This document shows, in pieces, positions 1-7,900 of a stretch of 64,000 nucleotides of DNA. This DNA is from Streptomyces shenzhenensis (lineage in GTDB: Bacteria > Actinomycetota > Actinomycetes > Streptomycetales > Streptomycetaceae): assembly GCF_003688995.1 (NCBI RefSeq), contig NZ_PENI01000003.1:310001-374000 (forward strand), given 5' to 3'. Position numbers and translations under genes: made by a program. Below the pieces are notes generated by a model. It had not been told where the DNA came from, made no database searches, and was given only the letters and a program-made list of their open reading frames with translations. Numbering within the stretch: position 1 is the first letter of the stretch; each line of letters begins with the position of its first letter.

Positions 1-620
1 TGCCAGGTCGTCTGCAGCGTGTGCAACTCGGCGGGGGACAGGCGCTCCAGCCGGGTCGCGAAGCGCCGCCCCACCGCCCGTACGACGCCCAGCGCGGCCA
101 GCGCGTCCGCGGCGGCGTCATGCGCGCCCTCCAGCACCACGCCGTAGTGCGCGCACAGATCGGTCAGCGTCCGGCGGCCCTTGCGGTAGCGGTCCAGATG
201 CTTGTCCAGCACCCGCGGATCCAGCACCAGCAGCGGCGCCGACTCGAACCAGCGGTCCAGCGACGAGGCCCGATGGCGGCGCAACTCCCGGTCCAGCAAG
301 GTCAGATCGAACGGGGCGTTCATCACCACCAGCGGCCGGCCCAGCGCCGCGTGCCCCGCCAGTTCCTCGGCTATCTCGAACATCACAGGCGCCGGCCAGC
401 GGCCGTTGCGCTCCAGGTGCTCCTCCGTCAGCCCGTGCACGTCCGTCGCCGCCTGCGGCACCCGCACGCCCGGGTTCACCAGCCAGCGGGTCACCCGAGG
501 CCGGGTGTCCGGCGCGTCCTGGACGACGACGGAGGCCGACACGATCCGGTCGGTCTCGACATCCACGCCCGTGGTCTCCGTGTCGAAGGCGGCGAGAGGT
601 CCCTCGTACCAGCACGTCAT
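1..620 (-). CDS. 3'-5' exonuclease, DEDDh family (partial)
   Basis: Reverse-strand gene whose 3' end lies outside the window; about 206 codons are visible. It reads as an RNase T / DNA polymerase III epsilon-like exonuclease that removes nucleotides from 3' ends using two metal ions. All Exo motifs are visible: FDTETTG near residue 11 (Exo I, Asp and Glu), HGLTEEH, NAPFDLTLLDREL (Exo II Asp), and HDAAADALA near the end of the visible part (Exo III His and Asp). The ATG at 620 is chosen because the motif order begins a few residues after it. It diverges from the DUF4365 gene at 789, with about 170 bases between them for both promoters. Whether it serves repair, RNA turnover or something else cannot be read from the sequence. 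Confidence 0.85.
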   Translation of the reverse strand, partial: MTCWYEGPLAAFDTETTGVDVETDRIVSASVVVQDAPDTRPRVTRWLVNPGVRVPQAATDVHGLTEEHLERNGRWPAPVMFEIAEELAGHAALGRPLVVMNAPFDLTLLDRELRRHRASSLDRWFESAPLLVLDPRVLDKHLDRYRKGRRTLTDLCAHYGVVLEGAHDAAADALAALGVVRAVGRRFATRLERLSPAELHTLQTTW

Positions 621-788
621 GCCCACACAACTCCTCGTTCACCCAGGGCAGATGACGACCCGTCTTCTGCCTGTTTGGTGATACCCGGGCTGTTTGCGCC
701 GTACGCCGCAAGGACACAACAGGAGTACGGGTCTTTGCAGTTCAGCGGACCGTTGTGGGAAATCACTCGGCTTGGAAGGCTGTTGGAC

Positions 789-1355
789 ATGGCGATAGCG
801 CAGCCCGAGCGGGGCGGGCTGCTGCCCGAACGCACGGGCCCCCATCGCGGAACACTCGCCACCACCGCCTGCATGGAGACACTGCAGGTCGGCTATCTGC
901 ACGCGGTCGCCGCCGCCGCGGGCTGCTCGTTGTCCCAGCCGTTCCCGGACAACGGCATCGACTGGCACGTCAGCCACAGCGCCCCCGGACACACCGTCGA
1001 CGACGAGGTGACCATCAAGGTGCAGCTCAAGTGCACCTACCAGATCGCGCCCAACCCACCGGGCCGCTTCTTCTCCTTCACCCTCGACAACGACCACCTG
1101 CGCAAGCTCGCCCGTACCCCCGTCTCGGTGCACAAGATCCTGGTCGTGATGCTCGTCCCGCGCTCCCAGGACGACTGGCTGCGCGCCAGTCACGACCGGC
1201 TCGACCTGCGGCACTGCTGCTACTGGGTGAACCTGGCCGGGCAGCCGGTCACCGGCCGGCACCGGACCACCGTGCGCATCCCCACCGCGCGCATCTTCGA
1301 CGACCGGGCGCTGTGCGAGATCATGACGCGGGTCGGGACGGGAGGCAGACCATGA
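789..1355 (+). CDS. DUF4365 domain protein, PD-(D/E)XK nuclease-like
   Basis: 188-residue protein that I place in the DUF4365 family, predicted to share the PD-(D/E)XK nuclease-like fold. Visible signature: a Glu in ACMETLQVGYLHAVA (about residues 27-41), an Asp in DNGIDWHV, and the Q-x-K element in VTIKVQLKCTYQ, which together form the expected D...QxK core. The open frame runs upstream, but the ATG at 789 is preceded by ggaagg and begins just before the conserved region, so the longer version is rejected. The stop overlaps the next start (ATGA), so the two are probably translationally coupled. Substrate is unknown. DUF4365 domains also occur in defence-associated proteins, but nothing here shows that role. 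Confidence 0.8.
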   Translation: MAIAQPERGGLLPERTGPHRGTLATTACMETLQVGYLHAVAAAAGCSLSQPFPDNGIDWHVSHSAPGHTVDDEVTIKVQLKCTYQIAPNPPGRFFSFTLDNDHLRKLARTPVSVHKILVVMLVPRSQDDWLRASHDRLDLRHCCYWVNLAGQPVTGRHRTTVRIPTARIFDDRALCEIMTRVGTGGRP

Positions 1356-2590
1356 GGCACCGTCCGACCGATGAGCCCCTGCGGGAGGTCAGGCCGCACC
1401 CCGTCGACGCCCACGGGAACCACCTGCCCGAGCCCGCGGGACTCGACCCCGCCACCGTCGACCCCGCGGTGCTCAGCGCCCTGCTGCACCGGCACGGCTG
1501 GCAGCGCCGCGGTGGCGCCGGCGGGCGGTACGGCCGCTGGACCCCGCCGGGCCCGGGCAACGGCGGGACCAGCCTGCTCGTGCCCGAGAGCCGGGCCTTC
1601 CCCGACAGCGAGGACCTGCTCGCCGAGGCCCTCGTCGCGCTCGCCCGCAGCGGTACGCCCTCCGCGCGCGAGGTGCTCGTCGGGCTCGCCGTGCCCAGTG
1701 ACGAGATCCACTGGTGGCGGGACGTGCCGAGCGGCCCTGCGGGTGCGGCGCCCTGGACGGTCGAGGAACAACTGCGCACCGCCGCCCGGCAGATGCTGCT
1801 CGCGGGCGCGCTCGCAGGGCGCGAACGCGCGGGCTACTACGGCGCCCGGCACCGCAGGTCGGCCGCCGCGATGCTGGCGGACGTCCTGGTCGGACCGGCG
1901 GCGCACGGCCACCTCACCGCCTTCGTCCCGGTGGACACCGGACGCCTCCTGTCCGTACGTCTGCACCAGGCCCTGCACGCCGTGCGCGAGGCGATCGACT
2001 ACCAGCGCGCCACCGGCGGCATGGACGCCTTCGACGCGGCCGTCGAGGCCGGGGTCAGCCGTGAGCTGACCGAGGCGCTGGTGGCCCTCGTCCGCGGCAC
2101 CGAGGGCGCCCGGATCGCCGTCGAGTGGGCGCCCGCCGCCGCTGTCCCCGAGGACTGCGCGAGCACCGCGGAGCCCGTCGAGTTCTCGCCCGGCGACCTG
2201 TCCGTGCTGCGCGAGGCCGGCGCCCGCTATCTGCGCGACGAACCCTCCGTCCCGGTCCGGGTCACCGGCACCGTGGTCCGCATGCGGCGCTCCGGCCCGC
2301 GCGGCGCGGGCACCGTACGGCTGCGGGTGATCGCCGGCGCCGAGGTGCCGCACGTCCGTGTCACCCTGGACGAGGAGGACTACCGCATCGCCGGGCACGC
2401 GCACCTCGTCGGGCTGCCGGTGCGGGTGCACGGCCGGCTGGAGAGCCGGGGCGGGTTCCGCCGGCTCACCGGCGCCCTCGGAGTGGTACCGGTGCAGGTG
2501 GACGAGGCCGAGCGGGACCGGCTGATGAAGTCCCTCCAGGAGAACCTCGACTTCTTCGAGGAGGCGTGCAGCGGGGACGACTGCGACTGA
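1352..2590 (+). CDS. Conserved protein of unknown function, possible C-terminal OB-like domain
   Basis: 412-residue protein that I cannot assign to a named family. It starts at an ATG overlapping the stop of the DUF4365 gene, so the two look like one translation unit. The N-terminal half is Arg/Ala/Gly-rich and predicted soluble, with an Ala-rich helical stretch around residues 150-260. The last ~120 residues contain alternating beta-type segments ([15 protein letters not shown], then [22 protein letters not shown] and [15 protein letters not shown]), a pattern that suggests a five-strand OB-like barrel, followed by an acidic tail ending [10 protein letters not shown]. There is no signal peptide or membrane segment. 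By context it may act with the nuclease-like partner, perhaps binding nucleic acid; this is inference from coupling and the beta pattern only. Confidence 0.75.
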   Translation: MRHRPTDEPLREVRPHPVDAHGNHLPEPAGLDPATVDPAVLSALLHRHGWQRRGGAGGRYGRWTPPGPGNGGTSLLVPESRAFPDSEDLLAEALVALARSGTPSAREVLVGLAVPSDEIHWWRDVPSGPAGAAPWTVEEQLRTAARQMLLAGALAGRERAGYYGARHRRSAAAMLADVLVGPAAHGHLTAFVPVDTGRLLSVRLHQALHAVREAIDYQRATGGMDAFDAAVEAGVSRELTEALVALVRGTEGARIAVEWAPAAAVPEDCASTAEPVEFSPGDLSVLREAGARYLRDEPSVPVRVTGTVVRMRRSGPRGAGTVRLRVIAGAEVPHVRVTLDEEDYRIAGHAHLVGLPVRVHGRLESRGGFRRLTGALGVVPVQVDEAERDRLMKSLQENLDFFEEACSGDDCD

Positions 2591-2711
2591 CCGGGGGCGG
2601 CCCCTCACACAGGGCCACCGTTTCGCCGTCGGCGGGCCCAGGTCGGTACGATCCCCTATTGCGCGCGCTCCTGGTACGGCGCCCGCATCCACCAGCAGTC
2701 AGGAGAGACCG
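2591..2711 (+). promoter_or_regulatory. Probable thrS promoter region
   Basis: Short spacer between the unknown gene and thrS. It carries a TANNNT -10 element (TACGAT, about 2646-2651), with only a weak TTTCGC -35 some 20 bases upstream. The transcript would have a ~54-base leader with aggaga just before the GTG. No T-box specifier stem or antiterminator can be fitted in this length. Confidence 0.4.
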
Positions 2712-4688
2712 GTGTCAGACGTCCGTGTGATCGTCCAACGCGAATCCGAGCGGGAAGAGCGCACGGTGACGACGGGCACTACGGCCGCCGAGCTCTTCGC
2801 CGGCGAGCGCTCGATCATCGCCGCCCGGGTGGCCGGAGAGCTGAGGGACCTCGCCTACGAGGTCAAGGACGGCGAGACCGTCGAGGGCGTCGAGATCACC
2901 TCCGAGGACGGTCTGAACATCCTGCGCCACTCCACCGCGCATGTCATGGCGCAGGCCGTGCAGGAGCTGTTCCCGGAGGCCAAGCTGGGCATCGGCCCGC
3001 CCGTCAGGGACGGCTTCTACTACGACTTCGACGTCGAGAAGCCGTTCACGCCCGAGGATCTCAAGGCCGTCGAGAAGAAGATGCAGGAGATCCAGAAGCG
3101 GGGGCAGCAGTTCTCCCGCCGTGTCGTGACCGACGAGGCCGCCCGCGAGGAGCTGGCCGCCGAGCCGTACAAGCTGGAGCTGATCGGGCTCAAGGGGGCC
3201 GCGTCCGCCGACGACGGCGCGGACGTCGAGGTCGGCGCCGGCGAGCTGACGATCTACGACAACCTGGACGCCAAGACCGGCGAGCTGTGCTGGAAGGACC
3301 TCTGCCGCGGTCCCCACCTGCCCTCCACCCGGAACATCCCGGCGTTCAAGCTGATGCGCAACGCGGCCGCCTACTGGCGCGGCAGCGAGAAGAACCCCAT
3401 GCTCCAGCGCATCTACGGCACCGCGTGGCCGTCCAAGGACGAGCTGAAGGCGTACCTCGACTTCCTCGCCGAGGCCGAGAAGCGCGACCACCGCAAGCTG
3501 GGCAGCGAACTCGACCTGTTCTCCATCCCCGAGCAGATCGGCTCCGGCCTCGCCGTCTTCCACCCCAAGGGCGGCATCGTGCGCCGCGTGATGGAGGACT
3601 ACTCGCGGCGCCGCCACGAGGAGGAGGGCTACGAGTTCGTCTACACCCCGCACGCCACCAAGGGGAAGCTCTTCGAGACCTCGGGCCACCTGGACTGGTA
3701 CGCCGAGGGCATGTACCCGCCCATGCAGCTCGACGAGGGCGTGGACTACTACCTCAAGCCCATGAACTGCCCGATGCACAACCTGATCTTCGACGCGCGC
3801 GGCCGCTCCTACCGTGAACTGCCGCTGCGGCTCTTCGAGTTCGGGACCGTGTACCGGTACGAGAAGTCCGGCGTCGTGCACGGCCTGACCCGGGCCCGCG
3901 GCTTCACCCAGGACGACGCGCACATCTACTGCACCCGCGAGCAGATGTCCGAGGAACTGGACAAGACGCTCACCTTCGTCCTGCGCCTGCTGCGCGACTA
4001 CGGCCTGACCGACTTCTACCTCGAGCTGTCCACCAAGGACCCGGAGAAGTTCGTCGGCTCCGACGAGGCCTGGGAGGAGGCGACCGAGACGCTGCGCCAG
4101 GTCGCCGAGAAGCAGGGCCTGCCGCTCGTGCCGGACCCGGGCGGCGCCGCCTTCTACGGCCCGAAGATCTCCGTCCAGGCCAAGGACGCGATCGGCCGCA
4201 CCTGGCAGATGTCGACGATCCAGCTCGACTTCAACCTGCCGGAGCGCTTCGACCTGGAGTACACCGGCCCCGACGGCTCCAAGCAGCGCCCGGTCATGAT
4301 CCACCGCGCCCTGTTCGGTTCCATCGAGCGGTTCTTCGCGGTGCTCCTGGAGCACTACGCGGGCGCGTTCCCGGCGTGGCTGGCGCCGGTGCAGGCGGTG
4401 GGCATCCCGGTTGGGGACGCACACGTCGAGTACCTGGAGAAGTTCGCCGCCGCGGCCCGGAAGAAGGGCCTGCGCGTCGAGGTGGACTCCTCCTCGGACC
4501 GCATGCAGAAGAAGATCCGCACGGCGCAGAAGCAGAAGGTTCCGTTCATGGTCATCGTCGGCGACGACGACATGAGCGCGGGCACGGTGTCGTTCCGGTA
4601 CCGCGACGGCTCGCAGGAGAACGGCATCCCGTTCGAGGACGCCATCGCCAAGATCGTGAAGGTCGTGGAGGAGCGGGCACAGGTCTGA
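2712..4688 (+). CDS. thrS: Threonyl-tRNA synthetase
   Basis: Class II synthetase that charges tRNA-Thr with threonine in the cytoplasm; 658 residues, normal for the family. Domains in order: N-terminal TGS domain (about 1-65), editing/SAD domain with HSTAH near residue 75, catalytic core, and C-terminal anticodon-binding domain. The catalytic zinc ligands are visible as Cys in KPMNCPMHN, His in TQDDAHIYC and His in MIHRALFGS. The GTG start at 2712 follows aggaga at the right distance. A TACGAT -10 element lies near 2646, giving a leader of about 50 bases, too short for a T-box. A strong hairpin at 4703-4733 ends the transcript. Confidence 0.98.
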   Translation: MSDVRVIVQRESEREERTVTTGTTAAELFAGERSIIAARVAGELRDLAYEVKDGETVEGVEITSEDGLNILRHSTAHVMAQAVQELFPEAKLGIGPPVRDGFYYDFDVEKPFTPEDLKAVEKKMQEIQKRGQQFSRRVVTDEAAREELAAEPYKLELIGLKGAASADDGADVEVGAGELTIYDNLDAKTGELCWKDLCRGPHLPSTRNIPAFKLMRNAAAYWRGSEKNPMLQRIYGTAWPSKDELKAYLDFLAEAEKRDHRKLGSELDLFSIPEQIGSGLAVFHPKGGIVRRVMEDYSRRRHEEEGYEFVYTPHATKGKLFETSGHLDWYAEGMYPPMQLDEGVDYYLKPMNCPMHNLIFDARGRSYRELPLRLFEFGTVYRYEKSGVVHGLTRARGFTQDDAHIYCTREQMSEELDKTLTFVLRLLRDYGLTDFYLELSTKDPEKFVGSDEAWEEATETLRQVAEKQGLPLVPDPGGAAFYGPKISVQAKDAIGRTWQMSTIQLDFNLPERFDLEYTGPDGSKQRPVMIHRALFGSIERFFAVLLEHYAGAFPAWLAPVQAVGIPVGDAHVEYLEKFAAAARKKGLRVEVDSSSDRMQKKIRTAQKQKVPFMVIVGDDDMSAGTVSFRYRDGSQENGIPFEDAIAKIVKVVEERAQV

Positions 4689-4702
4689 GCGGACCCGCAC
4701 GG

Positions 4703-4733
4703 CGGCCCCCGAGGCTCAGCTCCTCGGGGGCCG
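4703..4733. terminator. Bidirectional terminator between thrS and the K+ channel gene
   Basis: Perfect 12-bp inverted repeat (CGGCCCCCGAGG / CCTCGGGGGCCG) with a 7-base loop. It lies just after thrS and overlaps the last codons of the convergent channel gene, so one hairpin can serve both strands. There is no clear T-run, as is common in Streptomyces. Confidence 0.75.
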
Positions 4734-5387
4734 TTCGTCGTCCTCGCGCGAGAAGACCTGGAGCATCCAGGACGAGAACGACCCGGTGACCGCGCCGAGC
4801 AGGGCGAGACCGCCGGCCATCATGCCCACCGCGATCGTCCGGCCGAGCCGGGTCACCGGGACGATGTCCCCGTAGCCCACGGTGGTCAGCGTCGAGCAGG
4901 TCCACCAGAGGGCGTCCCCGAACGTCTGCATGGTCGCGTCGGGCGCCCCGCGCTCCTGCTGGTAGACGGCGAGCGCGCCGGAGAAGCCGAGGAGCACCGC
5001 GGACAGGCCCGCGTACACGATCACGCGCGCGTGCAGCGCCAGCCGGGGCCGGCCGTGCCGGTGCTGCACCGTCTCGTAGAGCCGGACCACGCGCAGCGGG
5101 CGCAGCAGCGGCAGCAGCAGCACCAGCGTGTCCAGCCCGTGCGTCCGTACGAAGCGCAGCCGCTGCCCGCTCAGCCGCCACCGCACCGCGTAGTCCACGG
5201 CGAACAGCGCCCAGGCCGCGAAGAGCGCGGCCTGGCACAGGTCCCGCCACCCGGTGCCGACACCGCGGCCCAGCACCAGGACCGCGTACGCGGCGAGGAA
5301 GACCAGCGACGCCACGGCGAGCGGGACCTCCGCGCGGCGCTCCCAGTGATCCGGTGGACTGCCGTCCGGGGGACTGTCGTCGTACAC
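4716..5387 (-). CDS. Two-pore-domain-type potassium channel protein
   Basis: Small integral membrane protein with the K+ selectivity filter TVGYGD in TCSTLTTVGYGDIVPVTRLGR, preceded by the pore helix (FGDALWWTCS) and followed by a final membrane helix. Four to five hydrophobic segments are visible: VPLAVASLVFLAAYAVLVL, a second around FAAWALFAVDYAVRW, VIVYAGLSAVLLGFSGALAV and TIAVGMMAGGLALLGAV, with an Arg-containing segment resembling a degenerate voltage sensor (LLLPLLRPLRVVRLY). No RCK domain follows. I use the GTG at 5387 (223 residues). The frame extends to an ATG at 5468, but that start would overlap the start codon and promoter of the divergent HIT gene and add an atypical Arg/Cys-rich leader. 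Confidence 0.8.
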   Translation of the reverse strand: MYDDSPPDGSPPDHWERRAEVPLAVASLVFLAAYAVLVLGRGVGTGWRDLCQAALFAAWALFAVDYAVRWRLSGQRLRFVRTHGLDTLVLLLPLLRPLRVVRLYETVQHRHGRPRLALHARVIVYAGLSAVLLGFSGALAVYQQERGAPDATMQTFGDALWWTCSTLTTVGYGDIVPVTRLGRTIAVGMMAGGLALLGAVTGSFSSWMLQVFSREDDERPPRS

Positions 5388-5453
5388 CGGCCCAGCTTCG
5401 CCCGGGAGCCGGTCGCCGCAACCCCGACGACACGCCGCGATCGGGCGAAGCCA

Positions 5454-5469
5454 TATGCTGCGTAGCATG
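5454..5469 (+). promoter_or_regulatory. Leaderless promoter of the HIT gene (-10 TATGCT)
   Basis: TATGCT at 5454-5459 matches the actinomycete -10 consensus TANNNT and is followed by exactly 7 bases and the ATG of the HIT gene. Transcription would start at or next to the A of the ATG, and there is no ribosome binding site, so a leaderless mRNA is expected. The -35 is weak (about gacac near 5429). Confidence 0.6.
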
Positions 5470-6015
5470 ACGAGTGAGCCGGAGCAGCAGATCGGAGTGG
5501 GGACGCAGGACGCGTTCCAGCGCCTGTGGACACCCCACCGGATGGCCTACATCCAGGGCGAGAACAAGCCGACCGGTCCGGGGGCCGACGACGGCTGCCC
5601 CTTCTGCTCGATCCCGGCCAAGTCCGACGAGGACGGGCTGATCGTCCGGCGCGGTGAGCATGTGTACGCGGTGCTCAACCTGTACCCGTACAACGGCGGC
5701 CACTTGATGACGGTGCCCTACCGGCACGTCGCCGACTACACCGATCTGACCGGGCCGGAGACCATGGAACTGGCCGAGCTGACCAAGCAGGCGATGGCGG
5801 CCCTGCGCAGCGCGTCGGGCGCCCAGGGCTTCAACATCGGCATGAACCAGGGCGCCGTCGCGGGCGCCGGCATCGCCGCCCACCTGCACCAGCACATCGT
5901 GCCCCGCTGGGGCGGCGACACGAACTTCATGCCGGTGGTCGGCCACACCAGGGTGCTGCCGCAGCTGCTGGCGGACACCCGCACGATGCTGGCGCAGGCA
6001 TGGCCGACGCCGTGA
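5467..6015 (+). CDS. HIT-family nucleotide phosphorylase/hydrolase (Ap4A phosphorylase-like)
   Basis: 182-residue protein with the histidine triad HLHQHIVPRW near residue 140 and a CPFCS Cys pair near residue 43. It resembles the actinobacterial Ap4A phosphorylase class, whose mycobacterial member also sits between thrS and pgsA; that synteny supports the assignment. The expected activity is phosphorolysis or hydrolysis of diadenosine polyphosphates in the cytoplasm, through a covalent nucleotidyl-His intermediate on the middle His. The ATG at 5467 is preferred because a TATGCT -10 lies 7 bases before it. It converges on the membrane protein gene with only 18 bases between stop codons. The exact substrate is inferred. 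Confidence 0.85.
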   Translation: MTSEPEQQIGVGTQDAFQRLWTPHRMAYIQGENKPTGPGADDGCPFCSIPAKSDEDGLIVRRGEHVYAVLNLYPYNGGHLMTVPYRHVADYTDLTGPETMELAELTKQAMAALRSASGAQGFNIGMNQGAVAGAGIAAHLHQHIVPRWGGDTNFMPVVGHTRVLPQLLADTRTMLAQAWPTP

Positions 6016-6033
6016 GGCGCCGGCCCGCGGACG

Positions 6034-7680
6034 TCACGCGTCGTACAGATCGGCCTTCCGCGGCGACGGGTCCTGGGCGCTCGAGCTGAGGAACGCGGAA
6101 CGGGCGCCGAACTTGTCCGTGTTCACGCCGTGCTCCTCCAGCACCCGGATCGCCGCGGTGTGCACCACCCGCAGCACCGGCGCGGCCGCGCGCAGCGCGT
6201 CGTCGGCCATGAACCGGTGCCGCCACGGCTTGTCCGCCCAGGCGTGCCGCAGCCCGAACGGCTCGGGCAGGCCCAGCGAGCCGCCCAGCCAGTTCAGCGC
6301 CGGCGGGTACCAGGTGAGCGGCGCCCGCACCGCGAGCCGCACCACCTCGTCGGTGCCGACCAGCGGCAGCTTGATCGACCGGGTCTCCCACGGCTTGAAG
6401 GACTTGGTGACCTCCTTCGTCGGCGCCGAGGGCTTCGAGGTGAACAGCGAGTGCACCGGCCCCAGCGCGTGCCCCGTCACCTCGATGCGCAGCGTCTGGT
6501 GCAGCACGGTGACCGTGATCAGCATGGTGATGATCAACTGCCCGTCCCACAGCGTCCACTGGACGCCCAGATAGTGCCGGTTGCCGCTGCCGAACTGCTG
6601 CTTGTTGCAGATCTCCTGTATCGCGTGCGGCTTGACCTGGAACGCCTCGACATCGGCGCCGTCCGGACGGGACACCGCCTTCGCGTTCTCCCCGATCGGC
6701 GTGACGATCCAGTGGCGTACGGACGGCTTGGGGAAACCACCGGTGTTCAGCGGGCCGCGCTCCAGCATCCTCAACTGGTCGTGGATCGCCCGGATGACGT
6801 CCCAGCTGCGGAACGGGTGGATCTCCCGGGTGGGATCGGCGGGCAGCAGATCCTCGGCGAGCTGCCAGCTGCCCCAGCGCGTCCCCATGCCGAGTATGCC
6901 CTTGGGGCCCGCGTAGAAGACCGAGTTGGACTGCTGCTCGGCGCTGAGCCGGGCCAGGGACTGGCGCAGCTGCTCCGCCGCCGTCTCGCCCGGGCTGCTC
7001 GGCACGGCCTCCGGGACCTTGGCGCCGACGCTGGTGCCGGAGAGCAGGCCGTCCCACCGCGCCCGCAGGTCCTTCGCCGCGCGCTCGCAGATCCGCCGGG
7101 CCCAGAACCAGCCGAGCACCGGGAGGACGACCGACGCGCGCGCGTACCAGGCCCAGAACCCGGTGAACGGCATCCGGATCAGGAAGATCAGGGCGACCAC
7201 GCCGACCGCCACGAGCAGCGCGGTGGCGAGCGCCCCGGCGCGCTTGGCGTCCCGCTTGGCCATGAACGTACGCAGCTGGAAGACGAGCAGCCAGAGCAGC
7301 AGGCCGGGCAGGACGAGCAGGCCGCACAGGACCATGACGGTGCTGAGCTGGTTGTCACGGGTGCGGCGGATGTTGTTCGCCGCCAGGCAGTGCTCCACGA
7401 CGACCTGCGGCTCGGAACCGAAGGACTGGATCAGCGGCTTGCGCCCGGAGCCGAGCATGCGGTCGACCACGGCCCGGGAGAAGGCCTCGCCCAGGTTCGG
7501 CTTGAACAGGGAAATCCGGCCGGACTTGACGGTGGACTGGTGCCAGTCGTTGTCGGCCTTCTTGATCTCCTCCATCGGGCTGTCCCGGTAGGCGGCCGAG
7601 GCCAGCGCGTAGGTAGCCGCCTGGCTTCCGTCCCCTGCGATGGGTACCTGTGGCCCGTCCCACTCGGTTCCAATCGACAT
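6034..7680 (-). CDS. Conserved integral membrane protein of unknown function
   Basis: 548-residue protein starting at an ATG preceded by a G-rich ribosome binding site (ggggg). I recognise no named domain. Hydrophobic segments lie near residues 115-137 (VMVLCGLLVLPGLLLWLLVF), 150-170 (ALLVAVGVVALIFLI), 178-195, and about 395-412 (LIITMLITVTVLHQTL). Large soluble parts flank them, and there is a Lys/Arg-rich stretch after the first helix. The N-terminal 110 residues and the region between helices three and four are probably cytoplasmic. It is transcribed away from the EF-G-like gene's 3' end. Its upstream region holds three adjacent palindromes (7742-7793) that look like operators, so expression may be tightly controlled. 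No function is proposed. Confidence 0.8.
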   Translation of the reverse strand: MSIGTEWDGPQVPIAGDGSQAATYALASAAYRDSPMEEIKKADNDWHQSTVKSGRISLFKPNLGEAFSRAVVDRMLGSGRKPLIQSFGSEPQVVVEHCLAANNIRRTRDNQLSTVMVLCGLLVLPGLLLWLLVFQLRTFMAKRDAKRAGALATALLVAVGVVALIFLIRMPFTGFWAWYARASVVLPVLGWFWARRICERAAKDLRARWDGLLSGTSVGAKVPEAVPSSPGETAAEQLRQSLARLSAEQQSNSVFYAGPKGILGMGTRWGSWQLAEDLLPADPTREIHPFRSWDVIRAIHDQLRMLERGPLNTGGFPKPSVRHWIVTPIGENAKAVSRPDGADVEAFQVKPHAIQEICNKQQFGSGNRHYLGVQWTLWDGQLIITMLITVTVLHQTLRIEVTGHALGPVHSLFTSKPSAPTKEVTKSFKPWETRSIKLPLVGTDEVVRLAVRAPLTWYPPALNWLGGSLGLPEPFGLRHAWADKPWRHRFMADDALRAAAPVLRVVHTAAIRVLEEHGVNTDKFGARSAFLSSSAQDPSPRKADLYDA

Positions 7681-7741
7681 GCCCGCCCCCGATCGCCGTC
7701 GGTGTCGCTTCTGCGGCCTTCCCGACTTCCTTGCTCCGCAC

Positions 7742-7793
7742 ACCTGTTGAACAGGTCATCGTGCCGACGCGGCACGAAGTGATCACGTGATCA
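7742..7793. promoter_or_regulatory. Three adjacent operator-like palindromes
   Basis: In 52 bases there are three perfect dyads: ACCTGTTgAACAGGT (7742-7756), CGTGCC-5-GGCACG (7760-7776) and the 14-bp TGATCACGTGATCA (7780-7793). They lie 60-115 bases upstream of the membrane protein start at 7680, a position suited to transcription factor binding. They are not the actinomycete LexA box and match no operator I can name. Confidence 0.5.
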
Positions 7794-7819
7794 GCGTATC
7801 CCCAGCCACCGACATCCGT

Positions 7820-7847
7820 AGGCGGACGGCCAAAAGGCCGCCCGCCT
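7820..7847 (-). terminator. Terminator of the EF-G-like gene
   Basis: Inverted repeat AGGCGGaCGGCC / GGCCGcCCGCCT with an AAAA loop and one mismatch, 54 bases past the stop codon of the reverse-strand EF-G-like gene. Confidence 0.55.
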
Positions 7848-7900
7848 GTGCGGAAGGAAACGCTCCGTTCGAGCCGGCTGCGAACTCCTCGACTTGCCGC

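Noticed and set aside
21..788. Long N-terminal extension of the DUF4365 gene
   Set aside because: It is antisense to the exonuclease gene; the ATG at 789 with ggaagg is sufficient.
2591..2711. T-box riboswitch before thrS
   Set aside because: The predicted leader is only ~54 bases and has no specifier stem or T-box core.
2715..4700. 661-codon reverse frame opposite thrS
   Set aside because: Exact antisense of a certain gene with GC-rich third positions; no independent support.
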